DNA of 40,110 nt, taken from positions 1 to 40,110 of the forward strand of contig QCMQ01000011.1 of assembly GCA_003213615.1 (NCBI GenBank), given 5' to 3'. Below the pieces are notes generated by a model. It worked only from the letters and a program-made list of their open reading frames with translations, made no database searches and was not told the origin of the DNA. This stretch comes from Pelagibacteraceae bacterium AG-422-D23. Its GTDB lineage: Bacteria > Pseudomonadota > Alphaproteobacteria > Pelagibacterales > Pelagibacteraceae. Each line of letters opens with the position of its first letter. Position 1 is the stretch's first letter. Shown piece by piece: positions 39,118-40,110 of the stretch. Made by a program: the position numbers and the translations under genes.

Positions 39118-39191
39118 TGGAGCGGGTAAAGGGAATCGAACCCTTACATCCAGCTTGGAAGGCTAGCGTTCTACCATTGAACTACACCCGC
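39118..39191 (-). tRNA. trnG: tRNA-Gly (anticodon TCC)
   Basis: The 74-nt cloverleaf has acceptor GCGGGTG/TACCCGC, anticodon stem CTAGC/GCTGG with loop CTTCCAA, TPsiC GGGTTCGATTCCC, discriminator T and an encoded CCA. It lies 47 nt before the tuf start on the same strand. Confidence 0.97.
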
Positions 39192-39236
39192 ACAACCCCA
39201 AGAGTAACACTCCATGTTATCTAAAAAGTTATTAAA

Positions 39237-39322
39237 TGGTGGAGGGGGAAAGATTCGAACTTTCGAAGACCGAAGTCAACGGGTTTACAGCCCGCCCCAT
39301 TTGACCGCTCTGGAACCCCTCC
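39237..39322 (-). tRNA. trnY: tRNA-Tyr (anticodon GTA)
   Basis: The 86-nt class II tRNA has acceptor GGAGGGG/CCCCTCC, anticodon loop CTGTAAA, a long variable arm (GACTTCGGTC region), TPsiC AGTTCGAATCT, discriminator A and an encoded CCA. It is the first transcribed element of the cluster, downstream of the candidate promoter at 39370-39397. Confidence 0.97.
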
Positions 39323-39325
39323 TTT

Positions 39326-39339
39326 GGGGAAGTGTCCCC
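39326..39339 (-). other. GC hairpin in the tRNA-Tyr 5' leader
   Basis: GGGGA and TCCCC pair around AGTG, 3 nt before the mature tRNA-Tyr 5' end. It stands out in an AT-rich spacer. It could help RNase P processing or the stringent discriminator region of the promoter; it has no U tract, so it is not a typical terminator. Confidence 0.35.
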
Positions 39340-39369
39340 TTGTTCAATAAAGCTTCAAATAACAAGCGT

Positions 39370-39397
39370 TTTATATATTTTATTTATGCAATTGCAA
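39370..39397 (-). promoter_or_regulatory. Candidate promoter for tRNA-Tyr-tRNA-Gly-tuf
   Basis: TTGCAA (39392-39397, four of six), a 16-nt spacer and TATAAA (39370-39375, five of six) on the - strand. Transcription would begin about 40 nt before tRNA-Tyr. It is the only upstream gap for the 29.5-kb run, so a strong promoter is expected here. Confidence 0.5.
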
Positions 39398-39441
39398 CAC
39401 GTGATTTAATAAGAAAATATTAAAAAAAACGTGTAAAACAC
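39387..39441. promoter_or_regulatory. Palindrome cluster between tRNA-Tyr and rlmB
   Basis: Three short palindromes lie in this divergent spacer: TGCAATTGCA (39387-39396), CACGTG (39398-39403) and GTGT-AAA-ACAC (39431-39441). The first overlaps the -35 of the tRNA-Tyr promoter candidate. They may be operator sites for a dimeric regulator, but each is short enough to occur by chance. Apart from these and the promoter I see nothing else in 39323-39451. Confidence 0.35.
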
Positions 39442-39451
39442 ATAATAATTT

Positions 39452-40110
39452 ATGAATAAGTCATCTTTTTTTATCGTTGGTCAACATGCTGTTATGGAAG
39501 CACTTAGGAATCCTGAAAGAAAGGTTTTAAGAGCTTTTTTGACTGAAGAAAGTAAAAAAATTATTCATAGAAAAAATCCAAAAAAAAATATTTTAGAGAA
39601 TGTAAAAGTATATTTTAAATCTAAAAAGGAATTAGACAAGTATACTTCAAAAGAGCAGTTGATGCACAATGGGTATGTAGCTGAAATTGAACATCTTGAA
39701 AAACCTAATCTAAAAGAATTTATTAAGGGAAAAAAAGATTTAACATTTGTATGTTTAGATGAAGTCACAGATCCAAGAAATATAGGGTCTTTAATAAGAA
39801 GCGCTGCTTCTTTTAAAATTAATGGATTAATTATAAAAGAAAGACACTTTCCTAGTGAAAGTAAATTAATGTATAAATCAGCAAGTGGCTGTATGGAACA
39901 TATGAATATATTTCAAGTTTCCAATATTAATTCAACATTAAAAGACCTAAGAGAGAAAAATTTTTGGGTTTATGGGTTTGATTCAAAAGGAGATAAAGAT
40001 TTTACAGACATAAAATGGAATGGAAATAATATTCTTTTGTTTGGGTCAGAAGGATTTGGAATGAGACAACACACAAGCAAATATGCTGATTTTTTTGTGA
40101 AAATTAATAT
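39452..40110 (+). CDS. rlmB: SpoU-family rRNA 2'-O-methyltransferase (RlmB/TrmH type), 3' end outside the window
   Basis: RlmB methylates the ribose of a conserved guanosine in 23S rRNA with S-adenosylmethionine. About 219 residues are visible. The N-terminal substrate-binding domain begins FIVGQHAVMEALRNP (about 7-21), and the SPOUT catalytic domain shows motif 1 LDEVTDPRNIGSLIRSAASF and motif 2 LLFGSEGFGMR; motif 3 lies beyond the edge. The ATG at 39452 is preceded by no clear Shine-Dalgarno. A tRNA methyltransferase of the same family is possible, but the N-terminal domain favours RlmB. It is divergent from the tRNA-Tyr operon. Confidence 0.88.
   Translation, partial: MNKSSFFIVGQHAVMEALRNPERKVLRAFLTEESKKIIHRKNPKKNILENVKVYFKSKKELDKYTSKEQLMHNGYVAEIEHLEKPNLKEFIKGKKDLTFVCLDEVTDPRNIGSLIRSAASFKINGLIIKERHFPSESKLMYKSASGCMEHMNIFQVSNINSTLKDLREKNFWVYGFDSKGDKDFTDIKWNGNNILLFGSEGFGMRQHTSKYADFFVKIN

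Noticed and set aside
39027..39423. Short + strand frames across the tRNA genes
   Set aside because: They cross tRNA-Gly and tRNA-Tyr; antisense tRNA readings are a known annotation artefact.
1..40110. CRISPR arrays, insertion sequences, phage, toxin-antitoxin or defence genes
   Set aside because: No spaced direct repeats, transposase or integrase motifs, or unassigned gene pairs were seen; every sizable frame belongs to a known core family.

Overview
The window is a very AT-rich, extremely compact stretch of core bacterial chromosome. I read it as alphaproteobacterial, most likely a streamlined marine SAR11 (Pelagibacterales) lineage. The grounds are lysine-rich proteins, spacers that are mostly 0-10 nt, retained biosynthetic genes of a free-living cell (pyrC, panC, lipB, plsY), and fusion of the rpoBC, str, S10, spc and alpha ribosomal clusters. 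The species assignment is inference; no search was run.

Region 1 (1-4768, + strand): the 3' part of pyrC (dihydroorotase), plsY (phospholipid acyltransferase), topA (topoisomerase I) and a RidA/YjgF-family gene. Region 2 (4770-6880, - strand): galU and ugd overlap by ATGA and together make UDP-glucuronate. Region 3 (6915-9785): panC (+), mgtE (-) and lipB (+), packed with convergent ends that nearly touch or overlap.

Region 4 (9763-39322, all - strand): one unidirectional run of about 29.5 kb. In transcription order it reads tRNA-Tyr, tRNA-Gly, tuf, tRNA-Trp, secE, nusG, rplK, rplA, rplJ, rplL, rpoB, rpoC, rpsL, rpsG, fusA, rpsJ, rplC, rplD, rplW, rplB, rpsS, rplV, rpsC, rplP, rpmC, rpsQ, rplN, rplX, rplE, rpsN, rpsH, rplF, rplR, rpsE, rplO, secY, adk, rpsM, rpsK, rpoA, rplQ, rluC. 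It encodes much of the ribosome, three RNA polymerase subunits, EF-Tu, EF-G, NusG and the SecY/SecE core of the translocon. Sixteen junctions share a single base (the stop and start form TAATG), so translational coupling is probably pervasive. Only a few spacers have room for signals: before tRNA-Tyr, between rplL and rpoB, between rpoC and rpsL, and between adk and rpsM. Each holds a promoter-like or hairpin signal.

Region 5 (39452-40110, + strand): the 5' part of a SpoU-family rRNA 2'-O-methyltransferase (rlmB-like), divergent from the tRNA-Tyr operon.

The most notable points are: rplQ (L17) is interrupted by a one-base frameshift at an A8 run that coincides with a classic slippery heptamer; a perfect 12-bp hairpin sits 10 nt before rpoB; rpmD (L30) is absent from its usual slot; tuf is absent from the str cluster; and palindromes lie in the promoter region between tRNA-Tyr and rlmB. 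I found no CRISPR array, insertion sequence, phage gene, defence system or new multi-gene system. No gene-free stretch exceeds 300 bases; the longest are 26556-26722 and 39323-39451, both described below.
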